The notes beneath the pieces are model-generated. The model did no database searches and was not told where the DNA came from. It was given only the letters and a program-made list of their open reading frames with translations. 37,745 bases of DNA from Promethearchaeia archaeon (GTDB lineage: Archaea; Asgardarchaeota; Lokiarchaeia; Sigyniarchaeales; SOKP01): contig JAHQWP010000081.1 of the NCBI GenBank assembly GCA_029856235.1, forward strand, positions 1 to 37,745, read 5' to 3'. Of the stretch, positions 7,886 to 15,631 are shown in pieces. The first letter of the stretch is position 1; each line of letters begins with the position of its first letter. The position numbers were made by a program, and so were the translations under genes.

Positions 7886-8098
7886 TTATTTTATAAATTC
7901 GTGCTCCTTATACTTTTTTAGACAAATCTTATTAGAAATTAATACAAGAGGATTTTCAACATCTTGATATCTGCCCGAATGTTCAAGTCCTCCATGTACA
8001 AGCTAAATAACAGTTTTAGGACCATCTGGAATCCAGACTTGATAAAAAAACTTTAAATAATTTACTCTTTTGAATTCAACCTCTATATGTTTCAAATG
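7886..8098 (-). pseudogene. relic of a monoacylglycerol lipase (alpha/beta hydrolase) gene
   Basis: The minus strand from 8098 reads HLKHIEVEFKRVNYLKFFYQ, then VWIPDGPKTVI, a TAG stop (8005-8003), then LVHGGLEHSGRYQDVENPLV. This is the unmistakable N-terminus of the Hydrolase_4/monoacylglycerol lipase family (W-x-P-x-G, LVHG-x-x-EHSGRY). After about 53 residues homology ends and the frame stops at 7886, so the nucleophile elbow, the catalytic Asp and His and most of the protein are gone. The relic fills much of the 408-bp gap between 7717 and 8126; the rest of that gap shows nothing recognisable. Confidence 0.75.
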
Positions 8099-8125
8099 TG
8101 AATAAGAAAATTATCTAAAATTAGA

Positions 8126-8641
8126 TTATTTTTTGGTAAATTCGTTGATTAGATCGCATATTTTTTGCGGATTTTTTGTAGAGAAGACAAATGGTCTGCC
8201 ATATTGAAAGGTTAATTTTACAGCTTCTCCGAAATCTGTGTTATATGCCCTTGAACCATCTAATCCAAATCGAATTCCTACTCCCCCGTAAACTCTAAAA
8301 TTTGCTTTAGTTATATCACAACTAGTTATTGTGTTTAAGGGAATCTTCTTATGGTTAAAAATACCATATACTACTTCAAATTGATTACTAATTAAGGTGA
8401 TTTGTAGCCCCCTGTAGTTCCAATACATAAGAAAAATAATTATACTTACGGAACCGAGTATAATACCTATAAATACCAATTCCTTGGGTATAAAAATAGT
8501 AATTATAATACCAAGAGATAGAATTAATAAGCATACAAATATAATTACAGCTTTTACAAATTTTCCCGAAGGAACCCATTCTGCATATAATATATCATCA
8601 TTTTTTTGGAGATTATTTTCTTTAACTATTCTATTCACCAA
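8126..8641 (-). CDS. membrane protein with bacterial PH-like domain
   Basis: About 170 residues. Two transmembrane helices occupy roughly residues 29-51 and 54-74 (VKAVIIFVCLLILSLGIIIT; VFIGIILGSVSIIIFLMYW). They are followed by a small beta domain ending in a helix, with the bPH signature VYGGVGIRFGLDG and then AVKLTFQYGRPFVFSTKNP before QKICDLINEF. Such proteins are common in prokaryotic membranes; their role is unknown. The start is TTG 8641 or GTG 8638. The monoacylglycerol-lipase relic begins 28 bp downstream on the same strand. Confidence 0.75.
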   Translation of the reverse strand: MVNRIVKENNLQKNDDILYAEWVPSGKFVKAVIIFVCLLILSLGIIITIFIPKELVFIGIILGSVSIIIFLMYWNYRGLQITLISNQFEVVYGIFNHKKIPLNTITSCDITKANFRVYGGVGIRFGLDGSRAYNTDFGEAVKLTFQYGRPFVFSTKNPQKICDLINEFTKK

Positions 8642-8849
8642 TTTAATTTTATGTTTTTACCCATACTACATATGCATATAATTGGATTTAAATTTTTTTA
8701 AGTAAATCCTAATCATCTTTAGGTATCTTAGCTCTAAAAACGATCCCTCACGACTTAAACTTAATATTGCTTTTCCTGTAGGCGTAGTTATATTCGTACT
8801 ACTCTTGATATATTTTATTAAAGGATTTATAAAGCTTTTAAACTAGACA

Positions 8850-8876
8850 TAAATAAAAAAAATGAAAAAAAAATGA
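8850..8876 (-). terminator. poly-T terminator of the propeller gene
   Basis: On the minus strand, T-runs of eight and nine follow the stop codon at 8890. They are the likely terminator of the 10191-8890 gene. Confidence 0.5.
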
Positions 8877-8889
8877 AATTATAGGTTAT

Positions 8890-10191
8890 CTATATTTTTT
8901 TATAGCTCTTTCTTTTAATGACAATAAGTGCAACAAATGTTGGTAAAGCAAATAGAATGAACCAATATCCGAAAGAAATTCCTGCTGGAGATATCGTTAA
9001 TATATCTTGAAAGAAGAGATATACTTGTTGATCTTCACCACCAGCGGTAATAAAAGCACCGTTTGCAGACATAGCAACAGCATAGATTATTCCCCCCGTA
9101 GTATAATTCCATAGTGGAATTGGGCTTGACCTTTCAAAAACATAGATATAATTATCGTTACTCCCTACAGCGAGGTATTTACCATCCGCGGAGATATCTA
9201 TACAATGAGGATGGTCAGTATCACCAATTTGGGCACCGGTAGTATAATTCCATAGGGGTGTTGAGCTTGATCTTTCGAAAAAGTAGATAGAATAATCATT
9301 CCCCCCTGCAGTAATATAATTTCCGTTAGAATTTATAGCAACAGAATATACTGAATCGCCAGCAGTATAAGACCAGATTGGTACATTGCTAGAAGGAGCA
9401 AAAAGCAACACTTTAGAATTTTGTGTTCCTGCAACAAGATAATTTCCATCATCGGAAATCTCTACGACGTTTACAGCATTACCTTCTGTAAAATTCCATA
9501 ATGGAGTCGAGCTAGCTTTTTCAAACAGATATAAGTGGTCATCTTCGCTGGCTACAGCAATATAATTTCCATCAGCAGAAATAGAAACTGACCAAACGCT
9601 AGTTCCTGTGGAAAAACTCCACATTTCAGTTTTAGGGTTACTATATGTGCTATTAAATAGATAGACGGTCCCATCATCTGTAGCTGCTACGATGTAATCT
9701 CCATTAGCAGACATAGCAATATCATTCGGAAAATCTGAGGTTGGAGAAAATTCCCATTCTGGTCTTTTGGGGGAAGTTATTGAATCATTAAAATACATAA
9801 CATTTTGTTCGTCACTGACTGCAGCTATGTGATTTCCGTCAGGAGTAATATCTACGCCATACGCGCTATTAGTTGCGTTATAGGTCCACAGCGGAATTTT
9901 TGATTCAGATGCCTCATCGTTAAATAGGTAAATTAACCCATCATCGGAATAAGTACTAGCAGCAACCAAATCTCCATCAGCAGTAATTGTAACATCTCGA
10001 ATGTTATCATTTGTCGTGTAATTCCATCGAAGTTCAGCAACATCGGGATCCAAACTAGATGAGGGGGAGGAAACTTTAATATCAGCGTCAGCTAGAGCAA
10101 CTGAGAAAATATTTATGCCACTCAAAAATAGCATTATTACTAACACGAATTTGAAACTATTAGAAGTTTTTGTCAAAAATATCAATTCCAA
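8890..10191 (-). CDS. secreted eight-bladed beta-propeller with C-terminal anchor
   Basis: About 430 residues. A signal peptide (FKFVLVIMLFLSGINIFSVALA) is followed by eight WD40/PQQ-like repeats of roughly 42-48 residues. Each has the pattern D-x-S-x-D/N-G-x-Y-I/L-x-A-x-x-x-D-x-x-x-Y-x-F followed by PLWxYTTG. The C-terminal hydrophobic segment (about 402-424) ends in KRKSYKKI, a stop-transfer anchor. Asn-x-Thr/Ser sequons in nearly every blade suggest an exposed glycosylated surface protein. Start choice is uncertain: the frame opens at TTG 10191, TTG 10176 gives a neater signal peptide (MTKTSNSFKFVL), and an ATG at 10221 with a perfect AAGGTGG site is in frame but separated by TAA (10194-10192). 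The function is probably binding or scaffolding, as no enzyme motif is seen. Confidence 0.8.
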   Translation of the reverse strand: MELIFLTKTSNSFKFVLVIMLFLSGINIFSVALADADIKVSSPSSSLDPDVAELRWNYTTNDNIRDVTITADGDLVAASTYSDDGLIYLFNDEASESKIPLWTYNATNSAYGVDITPDGNHIAAVSDEQNVMYFNDSITSPKRPEWEFSPTSDFPNDIAMSANGDYIVAATDDGTVYLFNSTYSNPKTEMWSFSTGTSVWSVSISADGNYIAVASEDDHLYLFEKASSTPLWNFTEGNAVNVVEISDDGNYLVAGTQNSKVLLFAPSSNVPIWSYTAGDSVYSVAINSNGNYITAGGNDYSIYFFERSSSTPLWNYTTGAQIGDTDHPHCIDISADGKYLAVGSNDNYIYVFERSSPIPLWNYTTGGIIYAVAMSANGAFITAGGEDQQVYLFFQDILTISPAGISFGYWFILFALPTFVALIVIKRKSYKKI

Positions 10192-10221
10192 TTATTGTAT
10201 TGATGTATTAAATAAATTCAT
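10192..10221 (-). other. short in-frame leader ORF before the propeller gene
   Basis: ATG 10221 is preceded at six bases by AAGGTGG, the best ribosome-binding site in the area. It encodes MNLFNTSIQ and then TAA, immediately followed in the same frame by the TTG of the propeller gene. Either a termination-reinitiation leader, or a nonsense mutation that moved the effective start downstream. The remaining stretch to 10403 holds nothing recognisable apart from A/T-rich sequence. Confidence 0.4.
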
Positions 10222-10460
10222 GGACTTCCACCTTTATTAATTTTAAGTTTTAATTGCTAAAAGAAAAACAACCCTTAGTTTAATTTCTTTAGCGTAAAAA
10301 TCTTTAAAGCAAATAGCAATACAAAAATAAAAAAAACAAAGAAGTCTGTTTATCGAACTAGGTTCAAATTAAGAATTTTGAGGAGATAATTCGTTTTTTG
10401 TAAAAGTATAATCTTTTTGACGATAAAATCATATCGATACTTAACGAACGAAATGTTGAG

Positions 10461-10829
10461 TTGGAAATTAAGTTAGTTTTTCAAGACCATTCTATTGCGA
10501 TGGAGATTCAAAAAAAACTTCCAAAAGTGGAAGTACGAATTCTTGAATCCCCCGCTTTGAATAACATTCAGAATCTTTTTGGCAAAATTGGAGACTTTCT
10601 TCAACCCGACCAAAGGAAATCTTATACATATCAAATCATTAAGAATATCATATTAAAATTAGAAGAGATTTTCGGATTAATTGTCATAGATGATAGAAAA
10701 AGTTTCTTTAAAATCCCTATTCCGATTGATTTACCGATGGCTATTTTCAGTACATCTCAAGAAGTTGTGCAATTTCATTCAAAAGGTATCAAAGAAATTT
10801 TAGCTTCATCCATTAAAATAAAGAAATAA
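10461..10829 (+). pseudogene. C-terminal fragment resembling TrmB/PLD-like regulators
   Basis: A 122-residue frame from TTG 10461. Coding similarity seems to start earlier: the same frame is open back to 10404 (KYNLFDDKIISILNERNVEL), and beyond a TAA (10401-10403) it continues to GAGGAG plus ATT at 10389. The pattern of helix, then KVEVRIL, then FGLIVIDDRKSFFKI, then a final helix resembles the PLD-like effector domain of archaeal TrmB-family regulators (EVR-x-L, then a xxIVDD/G-x-E strand). The N-terminal winged helix expected for that family is absent, so I read it as a truncated remnant, although a free-standing small protein is not excluded. Confidence 0.4.
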
Positions 10830-10896
10830 CACATCTGAAAGCTAAAAAATAAATAATAATAATATAAAAATATTTCAGTAGGTAGCGTTCTTACAA

Positions 10897-11556
10897 ATGT
10901 CTTATGTATATATGAAAGCGTTGGAAAAAAGAGCAGAAAAATACGATAAGGGAATAAACTCTATAACACTTGGGCGCCTTCCTAAAATTAAAAACTATAT
11001 CTCAAGTACTTTAGTGCATAAAAACGAGAAAATTTTAGATATTGGGATGGGTACGGGAACTTTTGCCATTCTTTGTGCTGAAAAAGGAGCATTTTTTACC
11101 GGTATTGATAATTCCGATAAAATGCTTGAGGTAGCAAGAAAAAACATTGAACTAGAAGGATTAACCGAGAGGATTCAAATCATCAAAATGCCCGTTATTG
11201 AACTAGATAAACAGTTTTCTGACAAATCTTTTGATAAGATAACAGCTATTTTGATACTTAGCGAACTTTATCGAGCTGAACAAGATTTTTGCCTTAACCA
11301 AATCTATAGAATCTTAAATGACGATGGAGAATTTATTTTAGTTGATGAGGTTAAACCAAAGAAAATTTGGAAGAAAATTGTCTATTTTGTTATTAGAGTT
11401 CCCCTAGTAATTATCACATATTTTAAATCACAGCTGACTACTCAATCTTTAAAGAATACAGAAAAAAGACTTGAAAGTCATAATTTTTCTTTAATTGAAG
11501 AAAAACATTATTTATTAGATTCCTTGAAATTATTTAGGCTGAAAAAAATAACCTAG
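10897..11556 (+). CDS. class I SAM-dependent methyltransferase
   Basis: A 219-residue Rossmann methyltransferase. Motif I is ILDIGMGTGTFAIL (about residues 47-60), followed by the acidic ribose-binding FFTGIDNSDKMLEVAR and motif IV region FDKITAILILSEL. The C-terminal part has one hydrophobic stretch (VYFVIRVPLVIITYF) and ends in LFRLKK. It is 28 bp upstream of the HgcAB-like fusion and on the same strand, so the two form an operon. Methyltransferases of this kind next to corrinoid proteins have been annotated as corrinoid-protein-associated; a role in methylating or maintaining the neighbouring corrinoid protein is inference from position only. Confidence 0.8.
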   Translation: MSYVYMKALEKRAEKYDKGINSITLGRLPKIKNYISSTLVHKNEKILDIGMGTGTFAILCAEKGAFFTGIDNSDKMLEVARKNIELEGLTERIQIIKMPVIELDKQFSDKSFDKITAILILSELYRAEQDFCLNQIYRILNDDGEFILVDEVKPKKIWKKIVYFVIRVPLVIITYFKSQLTTQSLKNTEKRLESHNFSLIEEKHYLLDSLKLFRLKKIT

Positions 11557-11584
11557 TATATAAAAAGGATTAGATGAGAGTAAA

Positions 11585-12676
11585 ATGAACTTAAAAAAGG
11601 CCTTTAACTTATTCTTAAGTTACTTTTTAAGGTGGACAGGTTTTCCTGTTGAACCAACCCTTTTAAAAATTGGGAATCCTACTAAAGAAAGTCCCGTTTT
11701 GGTCACTTGTAATTTTAATCTCACGGTAAAACGAGTTTTAAAGGCAGTAAAGAATATTGACTGTTATTTATTAATTGCTCCCTCCAAAGGGATAAATGTA
11801 TGGTGTGGTGCATGTGGAGATGATTTTCACACCGATTCTGTCTTGTCGATTATAAAAACTAGTGGAATTGATGATCTTGTGGCTCATAGAACTTTGATTT
11901 TACCGCAATTAAGTGCACCTGGTATAAATCCAACTGTTATTAAGAAAAAATCGGGATGGAACGTTAAATTTGGACCTGTATATGCTAAAGATATCCCTTC
12001 TTATATAGAACAAGATTTCAGTAAATCAGAAGCACATCGGATAGTGAGATTCCCAATCTCAAATAGATTAGAAATGGCTTCGCTATATTTCTTTCTTTTA
12101 CTTCTGTTAACTTCCGTTATATATTGGATCGTAGCTATTTTTTTACCAATTTTGAATTTATTACTCTTTTTAGATACTATTTTGATTTTTGTGGGTCTAA
12201 TTTACGGTCCTATGTTAATTTTGCCGAGTATTACCTGGAAAACGGGAAAACAAAAAATATGGATCTATGAAGTGATAATTCTTTTGATAATATTGCTATT
12301 TAACCTTTTTATTAGATTCGATCTATTATATCTAATTTGGAATATAGTCGCTTCTCTTTTAATTACAATGATTATGGCTGAAGATCTTCATGGTTTAACT
12401 CCAATTTTTAAAAGTGAATTAGGTGAAAAGACTTGGGAGAAAGGTGGTGAAAAAATGAAATTTTTGTTCAGCGAATATAAATTACAACCATACGGTCAAA
12501 TAATTCTGGAGAGAGATAAATGTATTGGATGTATAGTGTGTATTGAAGTATGTCCTAGAAATTTATATGTATTTAATGAAAAAGATGAAAAAGTGGATTT
12601 AAGAAACTCTGAGAAATGCATAAATTGTAACGCTTGCGTTAAAAGATGTTTAGCTCAATGTCTTGAAATAAAATAA
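11585..12676 (+). CDS. HgcA/HgcB-like fused corrinoid iron-sulfur membrane protein
   Basis: A 363-residue fusion. Residues 30-145 match the corrinoid-binding domain of HgcA: SPVLVTCNF, then the cap-helix motif INVWCGACGDDF with Cys74 at the cobalt-ligating position, then HRTLILPQLSAPG and SGWNVKFGPVYAKDIP. Residues about 164-265 contain four to five transmembrane helices, as in HgcA. Residues 295-363 form an HgcB-like ferredoxin with two clusters (CIGCIVCIEVCPRN at C313-C323; CINCNACVKRC at C345-C355). The canonical HgcA signature is NVWCAAGK; here CAAGK is CGACG, and HgcB's C-terminal cysteine pair is missing. HgcA and HgcB methylate Hg(II) using a corrinoid methyl group; fused forms known from thermophiles were, as I recall, not mercury methylators. 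The physiological methyl acceptor is unknown. Confidence 0.85.
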   Translation: MNLKKAFNLFLSYFLRWTGFPVEPTLLKIGNPTKESPVLVTCNFNLTVKRVLKAVKNIDCYLLIAPSKGINVWCGACGDDFHTDSVLSIIKTSGIDDLVAHRTLILPQLSAPGINPTVIKKKSGWNVKFGPVYAKDIPSYIEQDFSKSEAHRIVRFPISNRLEMASLYFFLLLLLTSVIYWIVAIFLPILNLLLFLDTILIFVGLIYGPMLILPSITWKTGKQKIWIYEVIILLIILLFNLFIRFDLLYLIWNIVASLLITMIMAEDLHGLTPIFKSELGEKTWEKGGEKMKFLFSEYKLQPYGQIILERDKCIGCIVCIEVCPRNLYVFNEKDEKVDLRNSEKCINCNACVKRCLAQCLEIK

Positions 12677-12728
12677 AAATCATTAAAGATTAGGTCAAAC
12701 ACATAAAAATTATTTTATGGTGGTTATA

Positions 12729-13286
12729 ATGTCTAAATCAAATGAAATTAACTTGAATAACGAAGAATTACCGCGTCCTGGATCAGTGTTGTTTAATTTT
12801 AATTATCAAGATGAAGCATCCAAGAAAAAGATGTTAAAAAAATGGAAAAGATTAAATAAATATTTAATGATACCATTGTACAGAGCAAGATTGTTGCCGT
12901 TATTGGGGTTCGGAAAAGTATTTCTAATTTTAAAAACAAAAGGATGGAAAACGGGAAAAGTAAGAAGAACTCCATTAGAATATCGACGATACAAAAGACC
13001 TATTGTTATCTTTGCTGCAAGAGGGGAAAACGCGACTTGGCTAAAAAGTATGCGCGCAAATCCAGACGATGTGTCAGTCACATATGGATTTCGTAAATTC
13101 ATTCCGCGTATAGAAATTTTGTCAGATATGGACCAAAAAATTACAATTATGAAATGGTATGTGACGAATTTTAGTAAGGCAGCAAAACTACTATTTGGTT
13201 GGGACCCCAAGCTCGATAATCTGGAAACTACTAATTTCTTAAAATTAGCAACTCTAATAACTATAATTCTACTTCATAAAGGTTGA
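12729..13286 (+). CDS. deazaflavin (F420)-dependent nitroreductase family protein
   Basis: About 185 residues of the Ddn/F420H2-dependent reductase family (split beta-barrel). The core LTTKGxKTGxxRxTPL pattern appears as LKTKGWKTGKVRRTPLEY, followed by IVIFAARGENATWLKSMRANPDDVSV, which corresponds to the usual GGAPKNPAWYHNLRANP block. Known members bind F420 or other deazaflavins and reduce quinones, nitro compounds or unsaturated lipids. ATG 12729 is preferred over 12717 because GGTGG precedes it by five bases. It lies 52 bp after the HgcAB-like gene on the same strand, so a shared redox role is possible. Confidence 0.8.
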   Translation: MSKSNEINLNNEELPRPGSVLFNFNYQDEASKKKMLKKWKRLNKYLMIPLYRARLLPLLGFGKVFLILKTKGWKTGKVRRTPLEYRRYKRPIVIFAARGENATWLKSMRANPDDVSVTYGFRKFIPRIEILSDMDQKITIMKWYVTNFSKAAKLLFGWDPKLDNLETTNFLKLATLITIILLHKG

Positions 13287-13340
13287 TCTTAATACTAAGG
13301 TGATTTTTAGAATCATTCATGGATGAGTTCCTTTTATCTC

Positions 13341-14210
13341 TTATTCTCTCCCTAGTATGAAATTAAGAAATGAACCTAAGTCTCTCATATGGACAAAAAA
13401 CGCAGGTGTTTTTTTCCTATATTCCACGTATGAATCTCCAAATCGATTGATCAATTCTTTTTCTTCTACATAATGGACATGTATATACATTCCAAAATAC
13501 AAGATCAGAAAGAATGAAATTGAATAGAGAGTTAATTGAATGATCGTTCCTCCAAGGCAAACCAACAACATTCCACTGTATGCTGGATGCCGTAGCACTG
13601 AGTAAATTTGATGATCCTGTAATTCACTCTCTTCAGGAAAGTAAAGGTAAGTAACAGTCATATAGTCAAATCCAAAAGTAAAAATAGCTCGAGCCATCGT
13701 CGAAGCTCCCAAAATACAAAAAAACACTCCTAAAAAGAAACGGATATATCCAAGGAGTAGAGAAATTGGAGTAAGATATGAGCTTAAAGGGGTAATGAAT
13801 ATTTTGAAGGGAAATTGGGTCCAGAAATTAAGATCGTATTGATAAAAAGGGATGAAATTATTCACTATAATGCTAAAGAGAATGACGACACCTGCGAATC
13901 CCGCTAGGAATATTCTCTGATACGATAATTGACCGTATTTTGCTTTTAAACGATCCCGTCGAGACCACATTTGATATACTAAAAGTATCCCTATAGCTCC
14001 CATCAGCGCAACTCCCAAAACTGGAAAAATGATTGTAAAATATCCCAATGTTCCATTTTCAGGAATTATAGATGGGAGTAAATCAAAGTAGATTTGAATT
14101 GTTAAACTAAGCACCAAGACCACAATAACATAGATCGGAAGGATAATTATCTTTTTACCCGATAATTTCGGTATTCTTTCCAGAAATTTATCTAATCCTT
14201 TTAGTTTCAA
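13341..14210 (-). CDS. isoprenylcysteine carboxyl methyltransferase-like membrane protein
   Basis: A 289-residue integral membrane protein with about six or seven helices. The C-terminal part carries the ICMT/phospholipid methyltransferase signature: IYSVLRHPAYSGMLLVCLGGTI, then VEEKELINRFGDSYVEYRKKTPAFF. In this family the RHPxY and EExxLxxxFGxxYxxYxxxxP elements bind SAM. The substrate in archaea is unclear; lipids or quinones are possible as well as prenyl-cysteine. The start is TTG 14210 with no clear ribosome-binding site; TGACGTCA, a perfect 8-bp palindrome, lies directly upstream. Confidence 0.8.
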   Translation of the reverse strand: MKLKGLDKFLERIPKLSGKKIIILPIYVIVVLVLSLTIQIYFDLLPSIIPENGTLGYFTIIFPVLGVALMGAIGILLVYQMWSRRDRLKAKYGQLSYQRIFLAGFAGVVILFSIIVNNFIPFYQYDLNFWTQFPFKIFITPLSSYLTPISLLLGYIRFFLGVFFCILGASTMARAIFTFGFDYMTVTYLYFPEESELQDHQIYSVLRHPAYSGMLLVCLGGTIIQLTLYSISFFLILYFGMYIHVHYVEEKELINRFGDSYVEYRKKTPAFFVHMRDLGSFLNFILGRE

Positions 14211-14315
14211 ATGACGTCACAGATTTAATATATGAGATGTCAATATTCTTAGAGACTTAAATACTTTCTTGAAATCGTTATTACAAATAAAACCATCTAG
14301 TAAATGTTAGTGAAA

Positions 14316-14347
14316 ATAATAAAAAAATAAAGAAAAATGAAAAAATT
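14316..14347 (-). terminator. poly-T rich terminator of the 15398-14378 operon
   Basis: On the minus strand, several T-runs (five to seven T) lie directly beyond the stop at 14378. They are the probable terminator for the membrane protein and winged-helix pair. Confidence 0.4.
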
Positions 14348-14377
14348 AATTGTTTATAACTTCGATTATTACACAGT

Positions 14378-14644
14378 CTATTTTAAATCGAAGTAATCAT
14401 TAACGAGGGAATAAAATCTTTTTAATACTTCTTCCCCTCGGGCTGTTGTGTGATATTTTGTAATATCATCGTCATTTAGTTGTTCAATTAGTTTTCGGGA
14501 GATGAGAAAATGAAGAGTTTCTTTTATTGCACTCGTTTTTAACCGTGTTTCGCGTAATAACCACGTTTGAGTTCTTTTTGCTCTTAGACAAAATTCCAGA
14601 ATTTCTGCCCAAATTTCAAATTTATTACGTCTTGAAGAACTCAT
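14378..14644 (-). CDS. small archaeal winged-helix regulator
   Basis: An 88-residue single winged-helix domain of the archaeal HTH_45-like type. KFEIWAEILEFCLRAKRTQTWLLRETRL gives helices 1-2, SAIKETLHFLISRKLIEQ the recognition helix, and ITKYHTTARGEEVLKRF the wing and last helix. The phrase T-x-x-G-x-x-x-L is typical of this family. It follows the membrane-protein gene by 22 bp on the same strand, so the two are one operon and the regulator may sense or control the membrane protein. Confidence 0.8.
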   Translation of the reverse strand: MSSSRRNKFEIWAEILEFCLRAKRTQTWLLRETRLKTSAIKETLHFLISRKLIEQLNDDDITKYHTTARGEEVLKRFYSLVNDYFDLK

Positions 14645-14666
14645 TGATGTCTCACCTTAATAAGAA

Positions 14667-15398
14667 TTACGGGCGTGCCTCCTCGTCAAATAAAATTGAA
14701 TTTTCGGAAGAAAATTGTTCTAATTCTTGAGCCCATTCTTCTAGTTTAGGGAACAGTTTTTCCCATCTGACAATTTCCTTTTGAATTTTAAATGAGGTCA
14801 ACAAACTTATGAACCAAAAGGTTAGTAGTAATAGAAATATTATTACCATAGATATATTTATTAAAACATAGGCACTTCCAATATCTAAAATACGTGTAAA
14901 TAAGAAGATTACGAGAAAACCAAAAAAGAAATTAAAGAATAGGAAAGTTTCCACGAGTTTAACCAAAGTTGTTTTTTGTTTCGAATAGCGCTTAAAAAAC
15001 GCAGAGAAATTGGTAATGTATGGGACGATTCCGTCGTAGAGAGTAGTCTTTGGCGTTTTATCTCCTTTAGACTGTTTAAGAGAACGATTTCCTCTGATTA
15101 TGAATAATCCATAAAAAATTATCTGTATTCCTATCTCTATAATTAGTAGAAAAAGAACTGAAGCTATCAGAATAGTCACTATGGTTCCAAATAAGCCGTA
15201 TATTTGGGCTAGCTCCGGGATTGTTTGTCCTGTAACTACTAAATATATCCAAAGAATAATATACCCTAATGCCAATAAAAATAGCAAGGTTAAGGACGAG
15301 AAATGAATTTTAAATAGGCGATTTATTCTTTTGAATTTTGTATACAATGATTTTTGGCTCTGAATTAAGCCATTTTTTTTATTTTCGGTTTTATCCAT
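14667..15398 (-). CDS. four-helix membrane protein of unknown function
   Basis: A 243-residue protein with four transmembrane segments in two pairs, about residues 36-57, 66-92, 154-174 and 180-203 (SSLTLLFLLALGYIILWIYL; FLFFNFFFGFLVIFLFTRIL). A basic cytoplasmic loop lies between the pairs (NRSLKQSKGDKTPK) and the tail is acidic. I do not recognise the family. It is co-transcribed with the winged-helix gene that starts 22 bp downstream. Upstream, on the minus strand, a CTTAAATATC box and AAGGTGG before the ATG mark the promoter and ribosome-binding site. Confidence 0.65.
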   Translation of the reverse strand: MDKTENKKNGLIQSQKSLYTKFKRINRLFKIHFSSLTLLFLLALGYIILWIYLVVTGQTIPELAQIYGLFGTIVTILIASVLFLLIIEIGIQIIFYGLFIIRGNRSLKQSKGDKTPKTTLYDGIVPYITNFSAFFKRYSKQKTTLVKLVETFLFFNFFFGFLVIFLFTRILDIGSAYVLINISMVIIFLLLLTFWFISLLTSFKIQKEIVRWEKLFPKLEEWAQELEQFSSENSILFDEEARP

Positions 15399-15604
15399 AA
15401 TTCCACCTTAGAAGTTATCATTATATACAAGGGCGCAATGATATTTAAGTATGTAAGGGCAAATTGTCGCTAGGCACCTAGAGTCCTCCCTGATAAAAAT
15501 CAGTTTTTCTATATTAATACAAATAAATGTAAGATGACATAAATCAGATATTATATTAGGATAGTAGCAATAAATTGTGAATTCATATGAAATCGCAAGG
15601 AAAA

Positions 15605-15631
15605 TTTAGAAAAAAATAATAAAAAAAAAGA
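15605..15631 (-). terminator. poly-T terminator of the BAR-like gene
   Basis: T-runs of nine and seven on the minus strand lie within 25 bases of the stop at 15632. Confidence 0.5.

Noticed and set aside
8666-8845. Open minus-strand frame with NITTPTGKAILSLSREGSF, resembling a roadblock-like fragment
   Set aside because: No start codon or ribosome-binding site; an upstream ATG (ATGTCTAGTTTAAAAGC) reaches a stop in another frame. It may be a frameshifted relic, but the similarity is too vague to call.
293-10403. Reassignment of TAA to a sense codon, suggested by in-frame TAA at 338-340, 10192-10194 and 10401-10403
   Set aside because: All large genes end at ordinary TAA, TAG or TGA with terminators or new genes behind them, so a general recoding is not supported; local mutations or errors explain the three cases better.
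15470-15508. Palindrome CTAGG-CA-CCTAG followed by a CTGAT/ATCAG hairpin with T-run
   Set aside because: Short arms, no gene on the plus strand to terminate, and it lies upstream of the 15398 promoter by a distance that fits no obvious control. Not strong enough to list as an operator or terminator.
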